DNA of 64,000 nucleotides from Novosphingobium sp. (GCA_017744735.1 JAGIAR010000001.1:124001-188000), one strand, 5' to 3'; positions 18,010 to 28,514 are shown, counted from the first letter of the stretch. Notes: generated by a model from the letters alone, not told the origin. Numbers and translations: made by a program.

Positions 18010-20379
18010 TCAGGCGGCGGCGCCGGCAGCGGCCGTCATCGCCAGGTTGTTCCGGAACAGCGCGAGTGCGTCCAGCGCATCCATCGGCCGGCCGAAGTAG
18101 TAACCCTGGATCTTGGTGCAGCCGAGCTCGCGGATCAGCGCGGCTTCTTCCGCGGTTTCGACGCCTTCCGCCGTGGTGCTCATATCGAGACTCTGCGCCA
18201 TCGCCACCACCGCGCGGATGATCGCGAGGCTCTCGGCATTGTCCTTGGCCGCTCCCTGGACGAAGCTGCGGTCGACCTTGATGGTCGAGAAGCGCAATTT
18301 GCGCAGGTATCCGAGCGAGGAATAGCCGGTGCCGAAATCGTCGAGCGCGACCGAGCAGCCGAGCGCCATGATCTGTTCGAGCGTTGCGCGGGCGGTCGCC
18401 CCGTCGCGCACGAAAATGCTCTCGGTCACCTCGATCTCGAGCCGGTGCGGCGAAAGCCCGGTCGCGCTGAGTGCCTCGACGACCTTCTGCGAGAACAGCG
18501 GATCGAGCAATTGCTCGCCCGAGACGTTGACGCCTACGCGGACATGGGTCGGCCAGTTGAGCGCTTCCCGGCACGCCTCTCGCAACACCCAGTCGCCGAT
18601 CGGCACGATCAGGCGGGTATCCTCGGCCAGCGGAATGAATTTCATCGGACTGACCATGCCGTGCTCTTCGCTCTTCCAGCGCAGCAGCGCCTCGAAGCTC
18701 ACCACGGTCTCGCTGCGAGCATCGACCACCGGCTGGTACTGGAGATAGAGCTCGTTGCGGTCGAGCGCTCGGCGCAGCGCGAATTCGAGCTGGCGGCGCT
18801 CCTCCGCATCGGCGTGGAGCGAGGGCTCGTAGGTCCAGTGGTTGGAGCCGCCGTCGTCCTTGGCCTTGTACAGCGCGAGGTCGGCATTGCGCATCAGCGT
18901 CTCGACCGAATCCCCGTCGCGCGGGCCCAGTGCCGAGCCGACGCTGGCGCCCACGTAGAGCGTGTGATGATCGACTTCGTAAGGCTGCGAAAGCTGAGCG
19001 ATCACCGAGTTCGCGACCCGATCGACCCGGCTGCGGTCGGAAGCGTCGCGCACCACGATCGCGAATTCGTCGCCGCCCAGGCGCCCGCACAGTTCGTTTT
19101 CGCTCATCAGGCCCTTGAGGCGGGCCGAGACCTGCGCGAGCAGCTTGTCGCCGACCTGGTGGCCGAGCGAGTCGTTGACCGCCTTGAAGCGGTCGAGGTC
19201 GATCATCAGGAAGGCGCAGCGGGTGCGCCATTGCTCGGCATAGCGCATGGCCTCGCCCAGCGCCTCGGTCAGCATCAGGCGGTTGGGCAGGCCGGTGAGC
19301 GTGTCGTAACGGGCGAGATAGGCGATCTTCTCGTCGCTCTCGCGCTGCTCGGTCACGTCGGAGCCGACCCCTCGGAAGCCATGGAAGGTGCCGTTCTCGT
19401 CGATGATCGGCGTGCCCGAGAGTTCCCACCAGCGCTTCGCGCCGGCGATCGTTACCTGAACCAGCAGGTTCGAGAAGCTTTCGCGCCGCTTCAACCGCTC
19501 GGCGAGGTCGTGCAGGCTTGGCGGGAACTGCCCGCTGTCCCAAGCGCTGCCGGCGATGAGCTGGATGAAGCTCTTGTTCTCGATCTCATCCATCTCCTTG
19601 CCCAGCGCATAGGCGAAGCGCGGGCTGGCGGAGCGGACGCGGCGGGCGGTGTCGATCTGCCACAGCCAGTCGGCCTCGTTGTCCTCGTATTCGCGCAGGA
19701 GCAGCGAGACGACTTCGCTTTTCTCGACCACTCCGGCCTCTGCGATGCGGGCCGAAAGATAGGTCCGCGCGACGCGGATCGCACCGCCCATCGCCAGCCC
19801 GCAAAACGAGGCGGCGAGTGCGGCATAACCGTAATGCCCGTTGATGGCGAAGCTCGCTACCGCGGCGAGCCCGGTGACCCCGGCGAAGACCAGTGTCGAG
19901 ATCGGAGTCGCGGCGAAGGCCAGCGTCGTGCCGGTGATCAGCATCGCGGTGAGCGCCCAGAAGGCGAGGTGATCCTCGGACGGACCGTGCGGCACGAACA
20001 GGAAGTAGGGGGCCGCCCAGACTGCTGCGACGAACCCCACGCTCAGCGCATGAACGACGTATTCGCTCTTGGTCATCGCCCGGCGATCGACGTCGCGAAG
20101 GCCATGATCGACCCGCGAGGCGTTCCACAAGGCGGCCACCAGCATCAGGATCCAGCCCGCCAGCGCGACCGGCGAAACCTTGCCGAAATAGATGCTGATG
20201 GTCAGGATCAGCGCGATCGCATGGGCGAGGAAGCGCGACAGCGACAGCGCCTCGAGCCGCGAATATTGCAGCGCACGCAGCCGGGCCCAGCTCGTCTCAG
20301 GCGGCTGGGTCACGCCGATCACGGCGAGATTGCTCAGCTTCAGCGGAAGCCGGGGCAGATCTGAATGCGTGTCCGTCAC
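18010..20379 (-). CDS. Membrane-anchored PAS-GGDEF-EAL cyclic-di-GMP protein
   Basis: A 789-residue bifunctional-type c-di-GMP protein. About five to six hydrophobic segments (residues 50-205) form an N-terminal membrane sensor, followed by a PAS domain (about 230-345), a GGDEF domain with intact GGDEF at 435-439, and an EAL domain with EAL at 563-565 and DDFGTGYSS at 680-688. No RxxD inhibitory site precedes GGDEF. Both catalytic signatures are intact, so either activity is possible; net direction cannot be told. It stands alone on the minus strand between convergent purQ and upstream glmS. Confidence 0.93.
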   Translation of the reverse strand: MTDTHSDLPRLPLKLSNLAVIGVTQPPETSWARLRALQYSRLEALSLSRFLAHAIALILTISIYFGKVSPVALAGWILMLVAALWNASRVDHGLRDVDRRAMTKSEYVVHALSVGFVAAVWAAPYFLFVPHGPSEDHLAFWALTAMLITGTTLAFAATPISTLVFAGVTGLAAVASFAINGHYGYAALAASFCGLAMGGAIRVARTYLSARIAEAGVVEKSEVVSLLLREYEDNEADWLWQIDTARRVRSASPRFAYALGKEMDEIENKSFIQLIAGSAWDSGQFPPSLHDLAERLKRRESFSNLLVQVTIAGAKRWWELSGTPIIDENGTFHGFRGVGSDVTEQRESDEKIAYLARYDTLTGLPNRLMLTEALGEAMRYAEQWRTRCAFLMIDLDRFKAVNDSLGHQVGDKLLAQVSARLKGLMSENELCGRLGGDEFAIVVRDASDRSRVDRVANSVIAQLSQPYEVDHHTLYVGASVGSALGPRDGDSVETLMRNADLALYKAKDDGGSNHWTYEPSLHADAEERRQLEFALRRALDRNELYLQYQPVVDARSETVVSFEALLRWKSEEHGMVSPMKFIPLAEDTRLIVPIGDWVLREACREALNWPTHVRVGVNVSGEQLLDPLFSQKVVEALSATGLSPHRLEIEVTESIFVRDGATARATLEQIMALGCSVALDDFGTGYSSLGYLRKLRFSTIKVDRSFVQGAAKDNAESLAIIRAVVAMAQSLDMSTTAEGVETAEEAALIRELGCTKIQGYYFGRPMDALDALALFRNNLAMTAAAGAAA

Positions 20380-20444
20380 GCCTGAGCGGGTACGGGAAAA
20401 TGGTTAGCGTCGCGTAAACCCGGCCCTTCCCAGGGCGATAATAT

Positions 20445-22280
<1,836 letters not shown>

Positions 22281-22290
22281 ATTGGTTGTC

Positions 22291-22656
22291 CTAGAGCGTA
22301 TAAGGAACCCGGATACCGGGCATCTGCGCCGGAAAATCCTTGGTGTTGCGAGTGATGAGAATGGCGCCGTTTACCTGCGCCGTCGCCAGGACGTAGGCGT
22401 CCATCAGCTTCATCTTCATCCGATGCCGTATTTCCGCCGCAGCCGAAGCTATCCGTGCATCGATCTCGACCACTTCAAATGGCGCGATGAGCTGTTGAAT
22501 AACGTCCCGTTTTTCCAGCGGTTCGCCCGCCAATATCTCCGTCCAAACCACGCGGCTAACCCGGTGGCGATTGTACCGCGAAAGCTCGGCTGCGGCTTCG
22601 GCGCGGTCCCTCAGCCAATCGATCAGGATATTGGTGTCGAAAAACGGATCCGACAC
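22291..22656 (-). CDS. vapC: PIN-domain toxin, VapC type
   Basis: A 121-residue PIN-domain ribonuclease. The acidic residues of the active site are visible: D in 'FFDTNILIDWL' near the N terminus, E in 'WTEILAG', and D in 'KLMDAYVLATAQVNG' with 'LITRNTKDF' toward the C terminus. Family members cleave tRNA or rRNA when freed from antitoxin. The start is GTG at 22654-22656, 3 bp after the antitoxin stop, so the two are cotranslated. It sits 10 bp upstream of glmS, inside what is otherwise a cell-wall precursor gene run. Confidence 0.88.
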   Translation of the reverse strand: MSDPFFDTNILIDWLRDRAEAAAELSRYNRHRVSRVVWTEILAGEPLEKRDVIQQLIAPFEVVEIDARIASAAAEIRHRMKMKLMDAYVLATAQVNGAILITRNTKDFPAQMPGIRVPYTL

Positions 22657-22659
22657 GGA

Positions 22660-22914
22660 CTAAAGCTCACCATAGGGAGTACGGTCTTCCCGGGTCGCGC
22701 GCTGGTATTCGACCGCATCGCCGATATCCTCCCTGTCCCTCCAATATCCGGCGCCGCGTTCGATCCATGACTTGTTACCGGAGGAAGGCGACTGCGCCTT
22801 GTAAACGCTGACCGCCTCCCGCAGCATCGCGGCGCGCGACTTGCCCAGCTCGGCAGCGCGGGCATCGAGCCACTTGATATCGTCGTCGGGCAGGTCGGCG
22901 AGAATGCGAGACAT
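22660..22914 (-). CDS. vapB: Ribbon-helix-helix antitoxin, VapB type
   Basis: An 84-residue antitoxin. The N-terminal half 'MSRILADLPDDDIKWLDARAAELGKSRAAMLREAV' fits a ribbon-helix-helix DNA-binding domain of the CopG/MetJ type; the C-terminal half, rich in charged and aromatic residues (YWRDREDIGDAVEYQ), would wrap the toxin. No purine-rich ribosome site is seen upstream of the ATG, where the sequence is AT-only; leaderless or weak initiation is possible. It directly precedes the PIN toxin and follows an inverted-repeat operator at 22923-22941. Confidence 0.85.
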   Translation of the reverse strand: MSRILADLPDDDIKWLDARAAELGKSRAAMLREAVSVYKAQSPSSGNKSWIERGAGYWRDREDIGDAVEYQRATREDRTPYGEL

Positions 22915-22922
22915 GATATATA

Positions 22923-22948
22923 GATATCATATCATGATATCATGTCAA
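22923..22948 (-). promoter_or_regulatory. Promoter and operator of the toxin-antitoxin module
   Basis: On the minus strand a perfect -35 hexamer TTGACA occupies 22943-22948 and overlaps the stop codon of the upstream gene. Downstream of it is a perfect inverted repeat, GATATCAT-3 nt-ATGATATC (22923-22941), with further GATAT iterations toward the antitoxin start. The position between -35 and the start codon is where an autorepressing ribbon-helix-helix antitoxin would bind. The -10 is unclear (TATATA with a 20-nt spacer). The AT-rich patch stands out from the GC-rich surroundings. Confidence 0.6.
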
Positions 22949-23394
22949 TGGAGCTTCGCGAAAATTCCCGGTTTCGCATCCAGCGGGACGATCTCTCCAT
23001 AGTCGACCGAACCCTCGGCCCCTTGCGCTCCTGCCGGGGTGAGCTTGAACGTCGCATGAAAGAAGCGGGCAAAATCGGGCGTCTCGATCAAGATGCCGAT
23101 CGCGTCGCGCAAAGGTGTGGCGATGGCTTCGGGAACCACCATGTCGAGCGCGATCACCCCGGCGAGGATATCGCCCCGCCCCGCCCGCTCCGCCAGCGCG
23201 GTCTCAATCTGTCGATAGGCATCCTCGCGCGTGAGTTGCTCGCCCGGTTGCGCCAGCACGAAAAACTCGAACTCGCCATCCGGCTTAACCTGCCCGCCGA
23301 ACGGAATAAGGGCGCCGGTCTGCTCCAGCATGTCGCGCGCGAAATCCCGCGTCGTCTGCAGCAGCGCCGCGAGCTGCCTGTCGTCGAATGCCAT
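22945..23394 (-). CDS. Unrecognised soluble protein coupled to glmU
   Basis: A 149-residue acidic protein of no family I recognise. It opens MAFDDRQLAALLQTTRDFAR and has an alternating helix-strand look, with 'GEFEFFVLAQPGEQLTREDAYRQIETALAERA' in the middle. No signal peptide or membrane segment. Its ATG shares one base with the glmU stop (TGATG), so translation is coupled to glmU. Its own stop overlaps the -35 hexamer of the toxin-antitoxin promoter. A role near UDP-GlcNAc synthesis is suggested only by position. Confidence 0.75.
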   Translation of the reverse strand: MAFDDRQLAALLQTTRDFARDMLEQTGALIPFGGQVKPDGEFEFFVLAQPGEQLTREDAYRQIETALAERAGRGDILAGVIALDMVVPEAIATPLRDAIGILIETPDFARFFHATFKLTPAGAQGAEGSVDYGEIVPLDAKPGIFAKLH

Positions 23395-24758
23395 CAGCCG
23401 TTCTTCTCCGCCTTTTTCTTCTTCATCGCGTCGTGGAAGCTGTCGGCCCAGCCAGGCTTCACCAGCTGTTCGGCCCGGACCAGGCGCAGTTCCCCGTCGG
23501 CCACGTCGCGGCTGACCGCACTGCCCGCGGCAACGATCGCGTCCGCCCCGATCTTGACCGGCGCGATCAGCGCCGAATTGGAGCCGATGAAGGCGCGCGG
23601 GCCGATCACGGTCTTGTGCTTGAAATAGCCGTCGTAATTGCAGGTGATCGTGCCCGCGCCGATATTCGCGTCCTCGCCGATCTCTGCATCGCCGAGATAG
23701 CTCAGATGGTTGGCCTTGGCGCCCTTGCCGAGGGTGGCCGCCTTGATCTCGACGAAATTGCCGACCTTCGAGCCCTCCTCGAGCACGGCACCGGGCCGCA
23801 GGCGCGCAAAGGGACCGATCTCGGCGCCGCTGGCGATCGTCGCGCCCGCAAGGTGCGAGAAGGCGTGGATCGTGACCTTGTCGGCCACGCTTACGCCGGG
23901 GCCGAAGACCACGTTCGGCTCGACCGTGACATCGCGGCCGAGCGCCGTGTCCCAGGAGAAGAACACCGTTTCGGGCGCGACCAGCGTCACCCCTGCCGCC
24001 ATCGCCTCGGCCCGGCGGCGGCACTGCCAGCGGGCTTCCGCCTCGGCCAGCTCGGCGCGGCTGTTGATCCCGGCGACCTCGTCCGGGTCCGCAGCCACCA
24101 CCACCGCGCAGGTGCCCCCGTCGGCGAGGGCGAGGTTCACGATGTCGGGCAAATAGTATTCGCCCTGGGCGTTGTCGTTCTTCACCCGGGTCAACAGGCC
24201 GAACAGCGCCTCGCCCCGCACCGCCATCAGGCCGGAATTGCACAGCGCTACCGCGCGCTCGGCGTCATTCGCGTCCTTGAATTCGACCATCTTCTCGATC
24301 GCGCCCCCGCCGGCGATCACCCGCCCGTATTGCAGCGGATCCGCCGGCTCGAAGCCGAGCACGACGACTTCGGGCGCGTCCGGCGAATTCAGCCGGTCGA
24401 CCATCGCGCGCATCGTTTCCGCGCGCACAAAGGGCACATCGCCGTAGAGCACCAGCACGTCACCCGCGAAGTCGGCCAGCGCGGCTTCGGCCTGCTGCAC
24501 CGCATGGCCGGTGCCGAGCTGCGGATCCTGCACCGCATAGGCGACCCCTCCGCCCAGCGCCGCCTCGAGCTGCTCGCGCAGATCGCCCACGACCACGACC
24601 GTGCGCTCGGGCGCGAGTTCGCCCAGCGCCGCCAGCAAATGCCGGATCATCGGCCGGCCAGCGACCGGGTGCAGCACCTTGTGCGTATCGCTTTTCATTC
24701 GCGTGCCCTTGCCTGCGGCGAGCACGATGGCGGCGATCGGACGTTTGGCATCACTCAT
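23394..24758 (-). CDS. glmU: Bifunctional GlcNAc-1-P uridyltransferase / GlcN-1-P acetyltransferase
   Basis: GlmU acetylates glucosamine-1-phosphate and couples it to UTP, giving UDP-GlcNAc. The N-terminal nucleotidyltransferase has LAAGKGTRMKS (about residues 13-23) and 'GTGHAVQQAE'; the C-terminal half is a left-handed beta-helix with the hexapeptide pattern (VEPNVVFGPGVSVADKVTI) and 'NYDGYFKHKTVIG' acetyl-CoA region. 454 residues, normal length. ATG 24756-24758 is used; an ATG 12 nt upstream is an equal alternative. Divergent from gph. Confidence 0.97.
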   Translation of the reverse strand: MSDAKRPIAAIVLAAGKGTRMKSDTHKVLHPVAGRPMIRHLLAALGELAPERTVVVVGDLREQLEAALGGGVAYAVQDPQLGTGHAVQQAEAALADFAGDVLVLYGDVPFVRAETMRAMVDRLNSPDAPEVVVLGFEPADPLQYGRVIAGGGAIEKMVEFKDANDAERAVALCNSGLMAVRGEALFGLLTRVKNDNAQGEYYLPDIVNLALADGGTCAVVVAADPDEVAGINSRAELAEAEARWQCRRRAEAMAAGVTLVAPETVFFSWDTALGRDVTVEPNVVFGPGVSVADKVTIHAFSHLAGATIASGAEIGPFARLRPGAVLEEGSKVGNFVEIKAATLGKGAKANHLSYLGDAEIGEDANIGAGTITCNYDGYFKHKTVIGPRAFIGSNSALIAPVKIGADAIVAAGSAVSRDVADGELRLVRAEQLVKPGWADSFHDAMKKKKAEKNG

Positions 24759-24819
24759 GGCCGCGGCCATGCCACCAATTTGTTGCGGATTCCATATGGG
24801 CACGGCAGAGGCGCGGGAG

Positions 24820-25485
24820 ATGAGCACATTTCCTTTCCGGATCGTCGGCTTCGACCTCGACGGCACCCTTGTCGACACCCAGGGCGACCTCGGCGTGGCG
24901 GTGAACCACGCACTTGTCCTGATCGGCCGCGACCCGGTTCCGCCGGAAAGCGTCCGCAGCCTGATCGGCGGCGGCTCGCGCCTGATGCTGAAGCGCGCAC
25001 TGGAGCGGACCGGCGGGGATATCCCCGACGCGGAATTCGTCCCGCTCTACGCTTCGCTGATCCAGCACTATGCCGCTCATATAGCGGTCCATTCGCAGCC
25101 CTACCCCGGCTGCCTCGACGCGCTGGACGCGCTGGCCGACATGGGCTGCGCGCTCGCGGTGGTGACCAACAAGCCCGAAGCCCTGTCCAATCTTCTGCTC
25201 GAAGAGCTCGGCATCCACGATCGCTTCGCCTGCATCGTCGGGGGCGACACGCTGCCGAAGGCCAAGCCCGCGCCCGACACGATCCTGGCAGCGATCGAGC
25301 GGTGCGGCGGAGGCCGGTTCGCAATGGTCGGCGATTCGTCGTTCGACATTCGCGCGGCCAAGGCCGCCGGGGTCGCCAACGTGGCGCTGAGCTTCGGCTA
25401 TCACGACATGCCCGTGCCCGAGCTCGGGGCCGACGCGACGATCGACCATTACGACCAGCTCGTCCCGGCGCTGAGCGCCCTCTAA
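24820..25485 (+). CDS. gph: Phosphoglycolate phosphatase-type HAD hydrolase
   Basis: A 221-residue HAD-superfamily phosphatase. Motif I is GFDLDGTLVDT (nucleophile and acid aspartates), motif II is VTNKP, the lysine is in PKAKPAPDT, and motif IV is MVGDSSFDIRAA. The cap domain and length match phosphoglycolate phosphatase, which salvages 2-phosphoglycolate from DNA repair. It is divergent from glmU with a 61-bp gap, and convergent with the porin gene 10 bp away. Exact substrate is inferred from family likeness. Confidence 0.88.
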   Translation: MSTFPFRIVGFDLDGTLVDTQGDLGVAVNHALVLIGRDPVPPESVRSLIGGGSRLMLKRALERTGGDIPDAEFVPLYASLIQHYAAHIAVHSQPYPGCLDALDALADMGCALAVVTNKPEALSNLLLEELGIHDRFACIVGGDTLPKAKPAPDTILAAIERCGGGRFAMVGDSSFDIRAAKAAGVANVALSFGYHDMPVPELGADATIDHYDQLVPALSAL

Positions 25486-25495
25486 GCGATCCGCC

Positions 25496-26704
25496 TCAAA
25501 AGTCGAACTGTGCCCGCATCCCGATCGCATCGGCGCCATAGGAACGATCGCCGCCGGCCGAAACCGCCGCATCGCGAAACTGCAGCCGGGCGTAATTGAA
25601 GTTCACCCGGGTATGCGCGGTCGGAGTCCATGAAAGACCCACCGCGTAGGCGTCCTGCCTTCCGCCGACGAAGCCCGCGGCAGGATCGTCCAGATCGAGG
25701 CGATCGAACCGCAGGTTCACCTGCAGCGCCCCGATACCGCCCCCGCCCAGGGGACGAACCGGCGCGGTGCGGTCCCATTGCCCGTTCCTGTAGCCGCGCC
25801 GGTCGCCTCTGGTGAGGAAATAGCCGACCTCGGCGTAGAAGCCCGAGAAGGTCGGATCGGTCAGTCCGGGCAGCCGATCGACATGCTGCCATGCGGCCTC
25901 GCCGGTCGCTTCGAAGGGACCGTTCATATAGGCGAACTCGAACCCGTAGCCGGTTTCGCTCGTCACGCCCGGGATCGCGCCCGTATCGACGAAGCGCGTA
26001 TCCTCCGTATGCAGGAACGGGCGGGTCGAATAGCGCACCGCGATGCCGCCGTCGCCATCGTCGCGGCGATTGATCCGCCCACCGAAATGAAGCCGCGCAG
26101 TGCCGATCCGCGGCGCATAGACCGCACGTCCGAAATAGCTGTGCCCTCGGTCGGCGCCATCGACGATCGCGTCGAGATCGTCGAGATAGGCACCCGCCTG
26201 CAATACGAAATCGCCCGCCAGATATTGCCCCGACAGTCCCACCCGTCGTTCGTTGCCGAAGGCGGTGTCGATCGCGGCGCGCTCCATCATCGTCGGAAAC
26301 AGGTCGCTGGTCTGCTCTTCCAGCCCCCAGGCCGGCTTGTTCTGACCCAAGGTCACGGTGACCCTGCGCGACGGGGACCATTGCAGATAGACGTCGGTCC
26401 AGGTCCAGTCGGCATGTTCGAATTCCGGGGAGACATCGACTTCTACCCGGGCCGCGAGATTGCCGGGCATCCGCGCGTCGAGGCCCACGAAAAGTCGGCG
26501 GAGGAAGGCGTCGGGCGGGAGCCCGTCCGCAGCGGCCTCGACAGGGCCGCTGGCGGACAGGTCGCCGACGTCGAGGTTGATCCTGCCGCGCGGCGCAATG
26601 CTCCACTCGCTGCCATCGTCGGCCAATGCCGGCGATGCGCAGCACGACATCAAACCCGCCACGGAAACAATGGAAATGACGGCATTCCGTTGGGTTACGG
26701 GCAT
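25496..26704 (-). CDS. OprP/OprO-type phosphate-selective porin family protein
   Basis: A 402-residue outer-membrane porin with a signal peptide (MPVTQRNAVISIVSVAGLMSCCASPALA). The sequence 'LRRLFVGLDARMPGNLAARVEVDVSPEFEHADWTWTDVYLQW' and 'VTVTLGQNKPAWGLEEQTSDLFPTMMERA' match the phosphate-selective porin O/P family; the last strand ends MRAQFDF. Alternating strands run through the protein. The ligand may be phosphate or polyphosphate, as in Pseudomonas, but sphingomonad members are often uncharacterised. A Pho-box-like direct repeat lies upstream (26751-26781). Confidence 0.87.
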   Translation of the reverse strand: MPVTQRNAVISIVSVAGLMSCCASPALADDGSEWSIAPRGRINLDVGDLSASGPVEAAADGLPPDAFLRRLFVGLDARMPGNLAARVEVDVSPEFEHADWTWTDVYLQWSPSRRVTVTLGQNKPAWGLEEQTSDLFPTMMERAAIDTAFGNERRVGLSGQYLAGDFVLQAGAYLDDLDAIVDGADRGHSYFGRAVYAPRIGTARLHFGGRINRRDDGDGGIAVRYSTRPFLHTEDTRFVDTGAIPGVTSETGYGFEFAYMNGPFEATGEAAWQHVDRLPGLTDPTFSGFYAEVGYFLTRGDRRGYRNGQWDRTAPVRPLGGGGIGALQVNLRFDRLDLDDPAAGFVGGRQDAYAVGLSWTPTAHTRVNFNYARLQFRDAAVSAGGDRSYGADAIGMRAQFDF

Positions 26705-26750
26705 GTCGGGCGCAGGTCCGATTCTAATTATGACAATTTGGTTGCGCCGC

Positions 26751-26781
26751 TAAGTCAAATATAAGTCATTTATATGACAAC
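26751..26781 (-). promoter_or_regulatory. Candidate Pho box upstream of the porin
   Basis: Read on the minus strand, this 31-bp segment has three TGAC/TGTC units about 10-11 bp apart (TTGTCATATAA, ATGACTTATA, TTTGACTTA), which resembles the direct-repeat layout of PhoB sites (consensus CTGTCAT twice, 11-bp period). It is 47-77 bp upstream of the phosphate-selective-type porin. The match to consensus is imperfect. It lies equally in the divergent gap to the SDR at 26888. Confidence 0.35.
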
Positions 26782-26887
26782 CATATGCGGACTTTCCGCT
26801 ACGGCGCGGCCCCGGCGCTCCGACGCGGTTGAACCCCCCGCGCAAAAGTGCCATCCCCCGCGGGAAACAGCCGTTCGGAGAGCCGCC

Positions 26888-27799
26888 ATGAGCATTTCTT
26901 TCAAGGATCGCGTCGCCATCGTTACCGGTGCGGGAGGCGGCCTCGGTCGGGCCTATGCGCTCGAGCTGGCGAAGCGCGGGGCGAAGGTGGTGGTCAACGA
27001 TCTCGGCGGCGCGCGCGACGGCACCGGCCATTCGGACGCCGCGCTGCAAGTGGTCGAGGAAATCGAGGCCGCGGGGGGCGAGGCGATGTCGAACGGCGGC
27101 TCGGTCACCGAATACGAACAGATGGTCGAGATGGTCGCCAAGGCGAAGGAAAAGTGGGGCGGCGTCCACGTCCTGATCAACAATGCCGGCGTGCTGCGCG
27201 ACAAGAGCTTCTCCAAGATGGAGCCGGCCGACTTCGAATTCGTGATCAAGGTGCACCTGTTCGGCTCGGCCTATGCGACCAAGGCCTGCTGGGAACTGAT
27301 GCGTGAGCAGGCCTATGGCCGGATCATGATGACCGCAAGTTCGTCAGGCCTGTTCGGCAATTTCGGCCAGGCCAATTACGGTGCCGCCAAATGCGGCCTC
27401 GCCGGCCTTGCCAAGACGCTCCACCTCGAAGGCGCGAAGTACAACATCCGGGTCAACACGCTGGTCCCGCTGGCCGCGACGCGCATGACCGAGGACATCA
27501 TCCCCGAACAGATCTTCGGCATGTTCGCCCCCGAGAACGTCGCCCCGGCCGCGCTCTATCTGGTGAGCGAGGATGCGCCCAACAACGTGATCGTCGGCGC
27601 GGGTGCCGGCGGCTATCATTCGGCCTGGATCACGATGAACGAGCCGGTGATCCTGCCCGAGGCCGAACGCACCGTCGAAGGCTTCGCCGCGCATTGGGAG
27701 GCGATCTCGAAGCGCGACGGCGATTTCGTGCCGCAATCGGGGGTCGAGCAGACCGGCCATGTGCTGGCCGCGATCCAGAAACTGGCTGCGGGCGGGTAA
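26888..27799 (+). CDS. SDR oxidoreductase, MFE-2/17-beta-HSD4-like
   Basis: A 303-residue NAD(P)-dependent SDR with intact TGAGGGLGRAYA cofactor motif, NNAG, and active-site S..NYGAAK. The 'NDLGGARDGTG' insert after the second strand and the long C-terminal tail are like the 3-hydroxyacyl-CoA dehydrogenase domain of peroxisomal multifunctional enzyme type 2 and its bacterial homologues. A role in fatty-acid or steroid side-chain oxidation is likely but not shown. GGAG lies 7 nt before the ATG. Confidence 0.88.
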   Translation: MSISFKDRVAIVTGAGGGLGRAYALELAKRGAKVVVNDLGGARDGTGHSDAALQVVEEIEAAGGEAMSNGGSVTEYEQMVEMVAKAKEKWGGVHVLINNAGVLRDKSFSKMEPADFEFVIKVHLFGSAYATKACWELMREQAYGRIMMTASSSGLFGNFGQANYGAAKCGLAGLAKTLHLEGAKYNIRVNTLVPLAATRMTEDIIPEQIFGMFAPENVAPAALYLVSEDAPNNVIVGAGAGGYHSAWITMNEPVILPEAERTVEGFAAHWEAISKRDGDFVPQSGVEQTGHVLAAIQKLAAGG

Positions 27800-27860
27800 C
27801 TTCCCGGATTGCCCCGATCGGCTCTTTGCGCATAGATCGCAAAGGAAGCGGGGGGGCACC

Positions 27861-28514
27861 ATGACATACAATGAAGGACTTGCTTCGCTCGCGCGCCGGG
27901 CGAAATGGGCGTGCTGGTTACTATGGCTGTTCATCGGTATCTCCGCTTTCGGGATACCCTTCGGTTTATCCGTGCGCTTTGTCGCTCGAACGGAAGTTTC
28001 GACCATCGTCATCGGCATCGCCGGCCTGCTTTACGTGGTGCTTTCGCTTATTGCGATTTTGGGCTCGGCAATCGCGATCCCCGCCTGGACCCATCGCGCC
28101 TGGGCGAATCTGCATCTGCTCGGCCTGCGCGGCCTTCGCCGGCGGCCATGGTGGGCGGCGATAAGCTATTTCGTGCCGGTAGCGGGCCTGTTCGTGCCCT
28201 TCCTGGCGATGCGCGAACTGTATAACCGGAGCACCGGCGAAGATGAAGATCACGACAAGACGAGCGTCGCCGATGTGACCTCGTGGTGGACCTGCTACGT
28301 CGCGGGAACCTTCGTGACCGGCTTCATCGTCCTGATCGCGTTCTTCAATCTCAACGGGCGTGTTTTCGTCGTCACGTCCCCAATCATGAACGAGGCAATC
28401 GCGATCTTCGGCAATCTGTTGATGATCGGCGCGGCCTGGTTCCTTATCCGCACCGTCCGCACGATCACCGCGGCGCAGGCATCCTCGGCGGGCGTCAGCG
28501 AGACCTTCGCCTAA
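27861..28514 (+). CDS. DUF4328 domain membrane protein
   Basis: A 217-residue inner-membrane protein with five to six hydrophobic segments. The central 'WTHRAWANLHLLGLRGLRRRPWWAAISYFVPVAGLFVPF' and 'MRELYNRS' are the conserved block of DUF4328, a family of unknown function. It follows the SDR gene by 61 bp on the same strand. Its stop overlaps the stop of the convergent DUF2794 gene by 4 bp. Confidence 0.85.
   Translation: MTYNEGLASLARRAKWACWLLWLFIGISAFGIPFGLSVRFVARTEVSTIVIGIAGLLYVVLSLIAILGSAIAIPAWTHRAWANLHLLGLRGLRRRPWWAAISYFVPVAGLFVPFLAMRELYNRSTGEDEDHDKTSVADVTSWWTCYVAGTFVTGFIVLIAFFNLNGRVFVVTSPIMNEAIAIFGNLLMIGAAWFLIRTVRTITAAQASSAGVSETFA

Noticed and set aside
22945..24243. Long frame reading from the unknown protein back through glmU in the wrong frame
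   Set aside because: glmU is certain in its own frame; the real downstream gene begins at the TGATG junction at 23394.
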